Shown here: positions 1 to 8,052 of the stretch, piece after piece
Layout of the letters: every line of letters begins with the position of its first letter
Numbering within the stretch: position 1 is the stretch's first letter
Assembly: GCA_022510905.1 (NCBI GenBank)
Contig: JAFLSN010000023.1
Span: forward strand, 1 to 38,932
DNA: 38,932 nucleotides
Direction of reading: 5' to 3'
Source of the DNA: Treponema sp.
GTDB taxonomy: Bacteria > Spirochaetota > Spirochaetia > Treponematales > Treponemataceae
Made by a program: the position numbers and the translations under genes
The notes under the pieces: model-generated
The model's input: the letters and a program-made list of their open reading frames with translations, nothing else
Told to the model about the DNA's origin: nothing
Database searches by the model: none

Positions 1-778
1 ACCGCGCGTCAACCGGCTCAACGAGAACATGGCCGTTAATCGCGTCAGTGTTCTGCTCCTGAATGAGATAGCTCTCGGCAAAAAGCCGCTTGCTTTCGGG
101 CGTGTCCTTGCTGATTTCCGCGAACGACGGAAGCGTGATTGCATTTTCCGGCAGTTCGTCCGCATGGCTCGTGTACCAGACTGTGCCGCGCACGCCGCGA
201 ATCTGCCGCGCGGGAATGCCCTGTCGCAAAGCGGCGGCAATTTCCAGAATGGAGCGCTCGCCCATGCCGTACATCAGCAAATCGGCCTTTGAGTCAAGCA
301 GGACGGAGCGGCGCACCGTGTTGGACCAATAGTCGTAGTGGCTTGTCCTGCGCAAACTCGCCTCAATGCCGCCGACAATCACATTCACGCCCTTGTACGC
401 CTCGCGGATTCTGGCGCAGTAGGTGATGAGGGCGCGGTCAGGACGATGACCCGCCACGCCGCCGTGCGCGTAAGCATCCTCGGAGCGGGGCTTGTTGTTC
501 GCCGTGTAGTTGGAGACCATCGAGTCCATTGCGCCCGCGCTCACAAGAAAAGCGAGACGCGGCCGCCCGAATCTGCGGAATTCCTCAACGTTTTTCCAGT
601 CCGGCTGGCACAGAAGCGCGACCGTGTAGCCGTTCGCCTCCAAAAGCCGTCCGAGCAGCGCCGCCGCGAACGACGCATGGTCAACATAAGTGTCGCCTGA
701 GACAAAAACAAAATCGACCTCGCTTATGCCGCGACTGAGAAGCTCCTGCTGTGAGACGGGAAGAAAACCACAAGGCAT
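1..778 (-). CDS. ygiQ: YgiQ family radical SAM protein, N-terminal part (cut by window edge)
   Basis: The reverse strand is open from an ATG at 778 to the window edge, about 259 codons. The start reads MPCGFLPVSQQELLSRGI. Landmarks of the YgiQ (UPF0313) family follow in order: VSGDTYVDHASF, then NVEEFRRFGRPRLAF, AMDSMVSNYTANN, VIVGGIEASLRRTSHYDYW and RRSVLLDSKADLLMYG. These match my memory of E. coli YgiQ closely. The radical SAM CxxxCxxC cluster lies further downstream in this family and is outside the window, so it cannot be checked. The substrate is unknown in the family. The reading is GC-rich, with many G/C third positions, unlike most genes further right. The start follows closely on a TATACT-like hexamer on the minus strand (AGTATA at 787-792) and has no clear Shine-Dalgarno. 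Confidence 0.9.
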   Translation of the reverse strand, partial: MPCGFLPVSQQELLSRGISEVDFVFVSGDTYVDHASFAAALLGRLLEANGYTVALLCQPDWKNVEEFRRFGRPRLAFLVSAGAMDSMVSNYTANNKPRSEDAYAHGGVAGHRPDRALITYCARIREAYKGVNVIVGGIEASLRRTSHYDYWSNTVRRSVLLDSKADLLMYGMGERSILEIAAALRQGIPARQIRGVRGTVWYTSHADELPENAITLPSFAEISKDTPESKRLFAESYLIQEQNTDAINGHVLVEPVDAR

Positions 779-1122
779 AAGTCCAAGTATAGCACAAGTC
801 GCCATGTCCATAAACATATAAAAATGAACGGGCATAAAATTCGGTTCGTTAAAATATTCTGAAAATAATTAACATGATAAACAGGAACAACATTTTTTGC
901 AGGATTGCCAATACTTTTCGCCTGCAAGAAACTCTTTTTGTGGAACGAGTCTTGCCGCCATTTCCAGGAAAGCAGTCTGCTTGACATTTTCGGGCGTACC
1001 GAATTATGCTTAAAGCAGGCATGATGCATCCGCCATGTTCTTGGCTTTGGAGCGCTTTTCAAGAATTTTATTCCGCATTTTTCTCAAATTCACTTATTTT
1101 TATCGGATTTTTGTGGCAATTT

Positions 1123-1299
1123 TGTCTTGAATTTATTCCGTTTTTTTGGATTTCATCTTGATAAATCCAACCCGTTCATCAAGATGAACAGAAATTTTTC
1201 TCTTGATGAATTTGCGGTGCTTATCAAGATAAACAAAAGCGCCTGTCTTGATAAAATTTTTTGTCCGTCAAGATGAAATCGCATTTTTGCCTTGATTAG
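1123..1299. repeat. Regular array of alternating TCTTGAT / ATCAAGA motifs
   Basis: In the 670-base gap between ygiQ and the next gene, eight copies of a TTGA/TCAA-centred motif occur. Their central dinucleotides sit at 1127, 1158, 1181, 1203, 1226, 1248, 1270 and 1292. After the first gap of 31, the spacing is 22-23 bases throughout. The centre alternates TT, AA, TT, AA, so neighbours are in opposite orientation. Two copies are perfect palindromes: TTCATCAAGATGAA (1175-1188) and TTATCAAGATAA (1221-1232). Adjacent copies can also pair as hairpins, for example 1175-1184 with 1201-1210 (10 bp) and 1221-1229 with 1246-1254 (9 bp). It could be an operator array or the remains of a repetitive element. 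The rest of 779-1414 shows nothing I recognise. Confidence 0.7.
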
Positions 1300-1414
1300 A
1301 ATTCTCTGGTGACTGGCTTTTATGTGCGGGCAGCTTGCGCCAAAAAGAATGCATGGAATTCGCTTGTTTTAAGCTTGGGTTTGCTTCTGTTTCCTGCGCT
1401 TTCCGAATGCATAC

Positions 1415-1443
1415 TTGTAAAAAAAATCGGTAAACGATAAAAT
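1415..1443 (+). promoter_or_regulatory. Predicted sigma-70-type promoter of the DUF5312 operon
   Basis: A -35 TTGTAA (1415-1420), a 17-base spacer and a -10 TAAAAT (1438-1443). The ATG of the next gene is only five bases beyond the -10, so a normally placed transcript start would fall on the start codon. No Shine-Dalgarno is visible. Confidence 0.5.
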
Positions 1444-1448
1444 AAACT

Positions 1449-3032
1449 ATGTCATTTTTTCAGAGCATTGCGGAATTTCTTCAGTCCATTTTTATGGCTT
1501 CATCGCCAGAAGTAAAAAAACGGCAGGCTATAAAAAAAATAGAGCTGGAGCTTCGTGATATTCAGCCGTCGCTGTATAAAAACAGCATGGTGCAGGTGAA
1601 TTTTGCCGAAGCGCTCCGCATGATGTTTGCCTGCACCAAACCGATTGAAAATCTGCTTTCAGAAACTATTTTTAGCGAAGACATCGAACACAACCACAAA
1701 TACGAGGAACAGCTTTTGCTTACAGGTTTTCCGCAGGAAGTGCAGGAAATGTTGGAAAGCCTTTCATTCGAGCACCGCAAGGCCGAAGCTTTGCAGGCAA
1801 AATCCCTCACGCGCCATTTTGATGCCGAACACCGCACTCTTGAAAAAATCATCAAGGAGCTGAACAGCAAAGATCTTATAAAAATTGACAACGTACTTGA
1901 CCGGATCAAGCAGCTTTCAGACATATGTCGTTTTGGATACGTGAACGCAATCCGCATGTTTGACATAAATTTTTTGAGCCGACCTGAATACGAACCCCAA
2001 TTCCAGTCAATTCCGCCCGATTTGATTGAAAGCACTTTGCAGGATTTGTATTACGTGTGCGCTGGCATGGACATTTCCAGTTCGGTGGGCAATGCGATTC
2101 TGGCGCTTGCGCAGCTCAAAAATCTTGGCACGCTTGACGAAAAAACAAAATCGGATATCCTTTTGAATCTCAAAAAAATACAGGGGCTTCTACGGCATGT
2201 ATTCACAGAGCCAACACTTTTAAAACTGGTGCGTGTGGCAAAAAAAGATCCTGATTTTGTTCCCCCAAAAGCAAAATATCAAGTTAATGCGCGAAAAAAT
2301 TACGCGAGATACCTTGAAATGCGGTTTACCGTTGACGAAGGTCGCCTTAAAGTTGAAATTCAAGACGAAAACTTGCGGAATCAGGTGCATGAAGTGTTCG
2401 GCGACCGCCAGCTTGATTTGATTTCGGGTTACAACTCCACGCTGAACAACCAACTGCGCCAGAGTACGCCTAATTCATTCGTTTGGATTACGCCGCTCCA
2501 GATTTTAAAATCATTTTTCAACGTGTTTTATTCGGAACCAATCCGCGCACTGCTGAACAATATTGTGATCGAAGGCTTTTTTAACGACCCGGATTACAAA
2601 ACCAAATTTTCTTCGATGGTGTATGCTTGCAACGAAAGCCTTGACCGTATTCTTAAATTTGAACAGCTTTTTAGTCGTACCAACGAATTTGATGAATCGC
2701 TTATTGTGGGCCTTATCCGCGACAGCCACAAAGATGACAGTTTTGCCGGTAAGCTAAAAGACTTGGTTGAAAAGATAAACAAGCGCGCCAAAGAAGTGAT
2801 TCAGTTTGAAGCCAGCAATGTGAACCAGCTGTACGGCGCTGTGGGCGAAATCCTTGCTGACTGCAAAAAACCCAGTTCCGATGTTATCAGCAATTTGAAA
2901 GTGCTCATGATTTCTTCGCGCAATCGTGACAGCGCGGAAACGCTGGAGCGCCAGTATCCACAGTGGAAGATTTTTCTTGAAATAATGAAGAATTATGTTA
3001 TAATTGGGAACGCGGAGAAAAAAAATCCATGA
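1449..3032 (+). CDS. DUF5312-like conserved spirochete protein
   Basis: Predicted 527-residue cytoplasmic protein, rich in helices, with no signal peptide or membrane segment. The N-terminus MSFFQSIAEFLQSIFMAS and the general make-up resemble the DUF5312 proteins I recall from treponemes; this is recognition by memory and not firm. No catalytic motif was found. The gene is first in an operon: its stop overlaps the start of the GAF-GGDEF gene by four bases (ATGA), and that gene in turn overlaps a rhomboid protease gene. The translational coupling suggests that the protein and the cyclase are made together, perhaps as partners. The ATG at 1449 is supported by a promoter whose -10 ends at 1443, implying a leaderless message. 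Confidence 0.75.
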   Translation: MSFFQSIAEFLQSIFMASSPEVKKRQAIKKIELELRDIQPSLYKNSMVQVNFAEALRMMFACTKPIENLLSETIFSEDIEHNHKYEEQLLLTGFPQEVQEMLESLSFEHRKAEALQAKSLTRHFDAEHRTLEKIIKELNSKDLIKIDNVLDRIKQLSDICRFGYVNAIRMFDINFLSRPEYEPQFQSIPPDLIESTLQDLYYVCAGMDISSSVGNAILALAQLKNLGTLDEKTKSDILLNLKKIQGLLRHVFTEPTLLKLVRVAKKDPDFVPPKAKYQVNARKNYARYLEMRFTVDEGRLKVEIQDENLRNQVHEVFGDRQLDLISGYNSTLNNQLRQSTPNSFVWITPLQILKSFFNVFYSEPIRALLNNIVIEGFFNDPDYKTKFSSMVYACNESLDRILKFEQLFSRTNEFDESLIVGLIRDSHKDDSFAGKLKDLVEKINKRAKEVIQFEASNVNQLYGAVGEILADCKKPSSDVISNLKVLMISSRNRDSAETLERQYPQWKIFLEIMKNYVIIGNAEKKNP

Positions 3033-4189
3033 GTGATGAGGAAGATCTGCGCAATAAATCTACATCCTCAGAATACGAACCGGAAACATTCCCTGTTTCA
3101 GAAGATGACTTCAAGCAGATTATCTCAAAATACGAAAAAAAACTGTACGACCTCCAGCAGCTGCTTGAAATTTCCCGTTCATTGTGTACAACTCTTGACC
3201 TTTCTACGCTAATTCAGTCTATTTTGTATATTGCCATGGCGCAGATGAGGGTGCTGGGCGCAGGTATGTTTGTGCGCGATTCAATCGAAAGTCGCCACTA
3301 CAAGCTTGGTGATAATTACAGCGGCCTGGAAGTTGATACTTCCATGCAGTATGTGATTGATGAAAATTCTTTTGTGGTAAAAAAACTGGGAAGTGCGGGG
3401 CGTGTGTTTATGCTGGATGAACTGGTAAATGAATGTCCAGACGAACACAGCGTGCGTGTGATTGCTTCGTTGAATCCTTCGCTGGTTGTGCCACTCATCC
3501 TGAAAAATCATTTGAACGGCGTTTTGCTTTTGGGCGAACGCATTTCCATCGGCCTGGGTGAAGACGCGGAATATACATTGTATGAGCGCGATGAGATTTT
3601 GACTATTTCTTCGTTGGCTGCGGTTGCCGTAAACAATGCTTCACTGGTGGAACAGTCTTCTACCGACATGATGACACACCTCAAGCTAAAGTATTATTTT
3701 TTTAATGTGCTCACTGACAAACTGGATGTTGCAAATGTTCAGGAACAGCATTTGAGCGTGGTCATGTTTGACATTGACTTTTTTAAGACTTTTAACGATA
3801 CCTACGGTCATGCATGTGGGGACTATGTTCTGCAAAAAGTGGCCAAGTTGATTAAAGATGGTATTCGCAGCCATGACATGGCGGCGCGGTACGGTGGCGA
3901 AGAATTTGTGGTGATGCTGGCAAACACAAACAAAAACGATGCCCTCGCCGTTGCTGAACGAATCCGAAAAGCGGTGGAGTCATTCGACTTTTTTTACGAT
4001 GAAACGCACATGCAGGTAACAATTTCTGGTGGCGTTTCAACTTTTTCAGCTGCGGCCAATCCCCTTAATTCTGCAAAGGTTCTTGTTGACCAGGCGGATC
4101 AAGCGCTATATGTTTCCAAACGGAATGGGCGCAACCGCATTACCTATGCAGACCCGTCTATTCTTGTTACGGAATCTGTTTCATCATGA
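3029..4189 (+). CDS. GAF-GGDEF diguanylate cyclase
   Basis: A 386-residue cytoplasmic enzyme predicted to make cyclic di-GMP from two GTP. A charged, coiled-coil-prone N-terminus (to about residue 55) is followed by a GAF-type sensor region (about 60-215) and a C-terminal GGDEF domain (about 220-380). The domain carries FDIDFFKTFNDTYGHACGD and the active-site motif GGEEF at residues 289-293. An RxxD motif (R280-S-H-D283) lies exactly five residues before it, the classic inhibitory I-site for product feedback. All key residues are therefore present and the enzyme should be active. The start ATG overlaps the upstream stop and the end overlaps the rhomboid gene (ATGA), so all three are likely co-translated. 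The ligand of the GAF region cannot be told from sequence. Confidence 0.93.
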   Translation: MSDEEDLRNKSTSSEYEPETFPVSEDDFKQIISKYEKKLYDLQQLLEISRSLCTTLDLSTLIQSILYIAMAQMRVLGAGMFVRDSIESRHYKLGDNYSGLEVDTSMQYVIDENSFVVKKLGSAGRVFMLDELVNECPDEHSVRVIASLNPSLVVPLILKNHLNGVLLLGERISIGLGEDAEYTLYERDEILTISSLAAVAVNNASLVEQSSTDMMTHLKLKYYFFNVLTDKLDVANVQEQHLSVVMFDIDFFKTFNDTYGHACGDYVLQKVAKLIKDGIRSHDMAARYGGEEFVVMLANTNKNDALAVAERIRKAVESFDFFYDETHMQVTISGGVSTFSAAANPLNSAKVLVDQADQALYVSKRNGRNRITYADPSILVTESVSS

Positions 4190-4839
4190 CCGCGCTGCAT
4201 AAACCGTTCCGTTATGTGTTTGTTAATGTTACCCTCATGCTGGTGCTTGTGAATGTGGCGCTGTTCATGTTCGTTTCCATGAATCCTCAGCTGATGGCTT
4301 ACATGGGATTAAGCGTTACCGGCGTGGTAGGTTACCGGTTTTTTTGGCAGCCGTTTACTTATATGTTCATGCACGGCGGATTTCAGCATATTCTTTTTAA
4401 CATGCTGGGGCTTTTGGTGTTTGGCGTTCCGGTTGAAAAATCGCTGGGTTCAAAAGAATTCGCGCTCATGTATTTTGTGTGCGGCATTTTGAATGGCGTG
4501 ATTTTTGTGGCCGTTCACTATCTTCTGGGACGTTTTGTAAATCCCATGTATTGGTATATCAATCTGATTGGTGCTAGCGGGGCAATCTATTCCATACTGC
4601 TGGTTTTTGCAGTTGTGTTTCCGCGCAGCATTATCAGTATCTGGGGGATTATTCCTGTTCCTGCGCCGTTATTGGTTGTGATATATGCTGTTATAGAAAT
4701 CGGAAGTCAGTTGTTCAACGTACGTTCAGGCATTTCTCATATGAGCCATTTGGTTGGTTTTGCATTGGCTTGGCTGTATCTGATTGTACGTATGAATAAA
4801 AATCCTATGCAAATTTGGAAGGATGCATGGCGTCGCTAA
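4186..4839 (+). CDS. Rhomboid family intramembrane serine protease
   Basis: A 217-residue polytopic membrane protein. Hydrophobic segments begin around residues 11, 65, 92, 125, 160 and 188, consistent with the six-helix rhomboid core. The family marks are WQPFTYMFMHGGFQHILFN (first loop and helix 2), the serine motif GASG with S131, and HMSHLVG with the catalytic histidine most likely H188. Rhomboids cleave membrane proteins within the bilayer; the substrate is unknown here. The start overlaps the GGDEF gene by four bases and the end overlaps the next, exported protein, so the protease, a signalling enzyme and secreted proteins share one transcript. A substrate among the neighbouring exported proteins is possible but only a guess. 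Confidence 0.92.
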   Translation: MTALHKPFRYVFVNVTLMLVLVNVALFMFVSMNPQLMAYMGLSVTGVVGYRFFWQPFTYMFMHGGFQHILFNMLGLLVFGVPVEKSLGSKEFALMYFVCGILNGVIFVAVHYLLGRFVNPMYWYINLIGASGAIYSILLVFAVVFPRSIISIWGIIPVPAPLLVVIYAVIEIGSQLFNVRSGISHMSHLVGFALAWLYLIVRMNKNPMQIWKDAWRR

Positions 4840-5618
4840 AAAAAACGGCAAGGATTTTGTGTTTCGCCTTGTTCTGCGCCGGTTCGCTGTATTCTCAGGA
4901 ACCTTCGCAGAAAGAACATTTGCGCATTCAGTTTTGGGCTGAGCTTGACGCATTCCCGGGACTGTTCGGTGATGAATCTTGGAATGCCAGCGCTTCGGAA
5001 TCTGAAAATCCTGGTGAAGAAGCCTCGAATGCCGCGAAACCGGCAGATTCTTCCAAAACTGGACAATCCACATTGCGTCCTGAACTTTCGTTGTTTGCGT
5101 TTGCAATCGACCGCATGAAGCAGATTGCGCCGTTTTTTTTAAACGGAATGATTAACGGTTGGACGTTCGACTACACACCTTCAGATAAGCGTCGTCGCGT
5201 CAAAGAATATTTTGAATGGGGCGAACTTCGCCCGTTCAATTCGCAGCTCAATCCTATTGTCTACAACGAGCCTAAGGTAATTGACGAGCGTCTGGTAGTG
5301 TGGGCTTCATGCAACCGCACCGAAGCCCAAAAACTCGCCTTTCAGCGGTGGGAATCAATCACGCATCCCCGGCTCAAAGGTGTTGGTCGCGCACCTGTTG
5401 GAATGGGTTTCGCTGGTATTCAGGAAGCATCTGCACAGGCCGTTAAAAATGCCGTTCATGCCCATTGGCGTCAGATTGTAAAAAACAAACCAAAGGAAAT
5501 TTCGGGAATTTTGTTACTTATAAATAAACCGCGAATTTATATACAAGAAGGACATTACGTTGTTGACCTTGATTTTTTTATGGAAACTGATACAATGGTT
5601 CCATATAGCTATTATTGA
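4827..5618 (+). CDS. Exported protein of unknown function
   Basis: The chosen ATG at 4827 has GGAAGGA just upstream and gives MASLKKTARILCFALFCAGS, a standard signal peptide likely cut near YSQ-EP. An in-frame TTG at 4815 would add four residues. The mature protein, about 240 residues, starts with an acidic, serine-rich stretch. The C-terminal half (VVWASCNRTEAQKLAFQRW, then GVGRAPVGMGFAGIQEA) looks folded. It ends in a beta-like region, YIQEGHYVVDLDFF. I recognise no family. It overlaps the rhomboid gene by 13 bases and is followed after 60 bases by another exported protein, so it is probably translationally coupled to the protease and placed in the periplasm or outer membrane. Confidence 0.8.
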   Translation: MASLKKTARILCFALFCAGSLYSQEPSQKEHLRIQFWAELDAFPGLFGDESWNASASESENPGEEASNAAKPADSSKTGQSTLRPELSLFAFAIDRMKQIAPFFLNGMINGWTFDYTPSDKRRRVKEYFEWGELRPFNSQLNPIVYNEPKVIDERLVVWASCNRTEAQKLAFQRWESITHPRLKGVGRAPVGMGFAGIQEASAQAVKNAVHAHWRQIVKNKPKEISGILLLINKPRIYIQEGHYVVDLDFFMETDTMVPYSYY

Positions 5619-5678
5619 AGTTCATTCAAACACTGATTCTGAATGACTTCCATCACATTTTCCAGGGAGGAAAAACAA

Positions 5679-6104
5679 ATGAAAAAACTACTAGCCATGT
5701 TTGTATGTGTGCTTGTTGCCGCCGGAATGTTTGCCCAGACTGCTGCCGGATCCAGCTATGCGCTTGAGGGTATTGACAGCTATGCGGATACCACAACCCG
5801 AACTATCAAAGTAGAAGATACTGAGGAACTGCAACAGCTTCATCCCAAAGCCCGAACCAGCGTTACGATTGAGCTTGAATACACTCCGCTTACAGGTGAA
5901 GTTCACTTCTATTACACCTGTCTTGCCGGTTTGTTTGATCAGGGTGAAGCCATGAACACAGCCATGGCCGTTTATGAAAATTTTGCCAAGGAACAGGGCT
6001 ACAAGCACTATACCTACAACAAAAAGGATAAAACCAAGTGGTTCAAGGATGACCGCAAGGTTCGCTATGCCAAATACCACTCTTGGGTTATTTTTACACG
6101 CTAA
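5679..6104 (+). CDS. Small exported protein of unknown function
   Basis: The ATG at 5679 follows a strong ribosome site (GGGAGG about eight bases upstream) and gives MKKLLAMFVCVLVAAGMFAQ, a clear signal peptide cut near FAQ-TA. An earlier in-frame start at 5643 would put 12 residues before the signal and is less likely. The mature protein is about 120 residues, with many Tyr, Lys and Thr. It reads like a small alternating beta/helix domain with no known motif. It closes the operon that begins at 1449: a hairpin follows 31 bases after the stop. Its own strong ribosome site suggests higher output than its neighbours. Confidence 0.82.
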   Translation: MKKLLAMFVCVLVAAGMFAQTAAGSSYALEGIDSYADTTTRTIKVEDTEELQQLHPKARTSVTIELEYTPLTGEVHFYYTCLAGLFDQGEAMNTAMAVYENFAKEQGYKHYTYNKKDKTKWFKDDRKVRYAKYHSWVIFTR

Positions 6105-6134
6105 AACGAACAGTATTTGCTCAGGTTTTTATAT

Positions 6135-6170
6135 CGGGCAGTTTTAAACCATTCTGGTTTTGGCTGCCCG
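6135..6170 (+). terminator. Hairpin after the exported-protein operon
   Basis: CGGGCAG (6135-6141) pairs with CTGCCCG (6164-6170). Inside, AAACC (6146-6150) pairs with GGTTT (6156-6160). The T-run after it is poor (TACAATTTGG), so termination is likely but not certain. Confidence 0.5.
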
Positions 6171-6227
6171 TACAATTTGGCGCCCATACAAAACGACGCC
6201 GCAAAATTCCTAATCGGTATATAAAAA

Positions 6228-7784
6228 TTGGACTACAAAACGCTTATAAAAAATCTGCACCCGCTTGAAGTAAAGGTGCTGCTCAAATATGGTCTCACTG
6301 ATGAATTGACATCTAGCCGTCTGCAAATGGAACTTGGCTACAAGGAAGGTCACGCAAATCAGGCGTTCAGCTGGCTGGCTGGAAAAAAGCTTTTGGCAGA
6401 AACGGCACGTACTCCGCATATGTATTTTGAGCTTACGGATTTTGGTCGCGCTGTTGCCAAAAATGGCACCGCCGAAGAACGTGTGGTTCAGTATCTTAAA
6501 CAAAACGGCCCTGCCCTGCTGCCTGATATTGCTCGTGCTCTTGCGCTCGAAAACAAAGAAATTGGCTCTGCGTTTGGTTCTCTCAGCAAGGCCGGCGTAT
6601 TGGCAATGAATGAACAAAAAAAAGTCATATGTACGGAAAAGCCTTTGCCGGAACGTTTTAGCATTGCTAAGCAGCTGATTCAAAAAGCTCTCTCTGCGGA
6701 AAATAACCTGCTTGATGCCGCGCAGCTAAGCAAGCAGGAAATCGAAGTGATGGGAGGGCTTGCCAAAAAACGCGGTACTTCTGATTCTCCCTTCCGCACA
6801 ATAGAACGTGAAACCGTTGCCTATAAGCTTACGGACGGATTTGCCCATGTGGTTGAGGCACTCAAAAAGGCTGGTGTTACTGGTAACGAAATTGGCGAAG
6901 TTACGCCCACTATGCTTGCTTCCGGGGAATGGAAAAACGGCACATTCCGTGGCTACAATATCAACATTCCACCTGCACGCATTATTCCAGGACGCACAAA
7001 TCCTTATGTGCAGTTTTTGGAAAGTGTTAAAGACAAACTCTGTTCGCTTGGTTTTGAAGAATTTGACGGACCTCTTGTTGAAACCGAGTTCTGGAACGGT
7101 GATGCGTTGTTTATGCCCCAGTTTCACGCAGCGCGCGACATCCACGATGTGTACCGCATAAAAACGCCCACCCATGCAAAAAGCATTGAAGAACCGTATC
7201 TGAGCAATGTGGCTGCCGTGCACCAAAACGGAGGCACTAGTGGAAGCCGTGGCTGGAATTACCATTTTGACACGGAATTTACTCGCCGCTTGATTATGCG
7301 GAGCCAAGGCACGGTGTTGAGCGCCCATCAGCTGCACACGGCAAAAGTTCCTGGCAAATATTTTGGCATTGTGCGCTGTTTCCGCTATGACAAAGTTGAT
7401 GCCACACACCTTTCAGATTTTTATCAAACAGAAGGAATAGTGCTCGGAAACGAAGTGAATCTGAGAACCCTGCTTGGATTTTTGCGCATGTTTGCTGTTG
7501 AAATCTGTGGTGCCACCGAAGTGAAATATGTGCCAGGTTACTTTCCTTTTACAGAGCCTTCTATCGAAGTTCACGTAAAACATCCAACATTGGGTTGGTT
7601 TGAGCTTGGTGGAAGCGGCATTTTCCGCCCGGAAGTGACCAAAGCCATGGGTGTGGAAGCACCTGTGCTCGCCTGGGGTATTGGCATAGACCGCATGGCA
7701 CTTATGGCATTGGGCCTGAACGATTTGCGCGAGCTGTTTAGTGAAGACATTGAAAAAGTGCGCTTGAGAAAGGCTCGTTTCTAA
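6228..7784 (+). CDS. pheS: Phenylalanine-tRNA ligase alpha subunit, archaeal/spirochete type
   Basis: A 518-residue class II aminoacyl-tRNA synthetase subunit that, with PheT, charges tRNA-Phe. The N-terminal 200 residues look like tandem winged-helix modules of the archaeal/eukaryotic type, not the bacterial coiled coil. The catalytic core carries motif-1-type sequence GRTNPYVQFLESVKD, motif 2 (FGIVRCFRYDKVDATH and DFYQTEGI) and motif 3 (WGIGIDRMALMALG). The length fits the spirochete/archaeal alpha subunit. The reading frame starts with TTG at 6228, with no strong Shine-Dalgarno and a TATATA hexamer just upstream. No other in-frame start fits better. pheT is not adjacent, so the two subunits are encoded apart. 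The gene is monocistronic, with hairpins on both sides. Confidence 0.96.
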   Translation: MDYKTLIKNLHPLEVKVLLKYGLTDELTSSRLQMELGYKEGHANQAFSWLAGKKLLAETARTPHMYFELTDFGRAVAKNGTAEERVVQYLKQNGPALLPDIARALALENKEIGSAFGSLSKAGVLAMNEQKKVICTEKPLPERFSIAKQLIQKALSAENNLLDAAQLSKQEIEVMGGLAKKRGTSDSPFRTIERETVAYKLTDGFAHVVEALKKAGVTGNEIGEVTPTMLASGEWKNGTFRGYNINIPPARIIPGRTNPYVQFLESVKDKLCSLGFEEFDGPLVETEFWNGDALFMPQFHAARDIHDVYRIKTPTHAKSIEEPYLSNVAAVHQNGGTSGSRGWNYHFDTEFTRRLIMRSQGTVLSAHQLHTAKVPGKYFGIVRCFRYDKVDATHLSDFYQTEGIVLGNEVNLRTLLGFLRMFAVEICGATEVKYVPGYFPFTEPSIEVHVKHPTLGWFELGGSGIFRPEVTKAMGVEAPVLAWGIGIDRMALMALGLNDLRELFSEDIEKVRLRKARF

Positions 7785-7789
7785 ACTCA

Positions 7790-7850
7790 AATGCGGTCAT
7801 CACAAGTGTTGGCGTAGGAACAAGACCGATTTAATTGTGGTGGCCGTATT
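7790..7850 (+). terminator. Long hairpin downstream of pheS
   Basis: AATGCGGTCATCACAA (7790-7805) pairs with TTGTGGTGGCCGTATT (7835-7850). As RNA this is a continuous 16-base-pair helix if three G-U pairs are allowed, with a 29-base loop. TTTGGGTTTATATTTA follows. It is probably the pheS terminator. Confidence 0.5.
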
Positions 7851-7871
7851 TTGGGTTTATATTTAAAAGCC

Positions 7872-7988
7872 AATCAGCTGATTTCCATAAATCCTGCCAA
7901 ATCATGGTATTTTTCATATTTTGAGTGAAAAATCTTTCATTTTAAGCAAGTGACTTTCCCTAAAACTGTCTAAAAAAAATGCCGATAG
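7872..7988 (+). promoter_or_regulatory. ftsK upstream region: palindrome and sigma-28-like promoter
   Basis: A perfect 12-base palindrome, AATCAGCTGATT, lies at 7872-7883. Further on, TAAA (7961-7964) and GCCGATAG (7981-7988) resemble the flagellar/chemotaxis sigma-28 promoter (TAAA, 15 bases, GCCGATAA), but with a 16-base spacer and one -10 mismatch. Which start is used for ftsK is unknown. Confidence 0.35.
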
Positions 7989-8052
7989 TTCTAGTAAACA
8001 AATGGGTGGGGCGGACAACATCGTTGCCAATGCTCTAAGGATGTGTGGTGGT

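Noticed and set aside
724..1062. 112-codon minus-strand frame upstream of ygiQ
   Set aside because: It overlaps the ygiQ start in another frame, has an improbable composition and no ribosome site.
1024..1161. Hydrophobic plus-strand frame of about 45 codons
   Set aside because: Rich in Phe only because the DNA is T-rich; it ends in the motif array and has no sign of selection.
1123..1299. CRISPR array
   Set aside because: Units are about 22 bases, alternate in orientation and are not identical direct repeats separated by unique spacers.
6726..7409. 227-codon minus-strand frame
   Set aside because: Lies wholly within pheS, whose protein is unmistakable.
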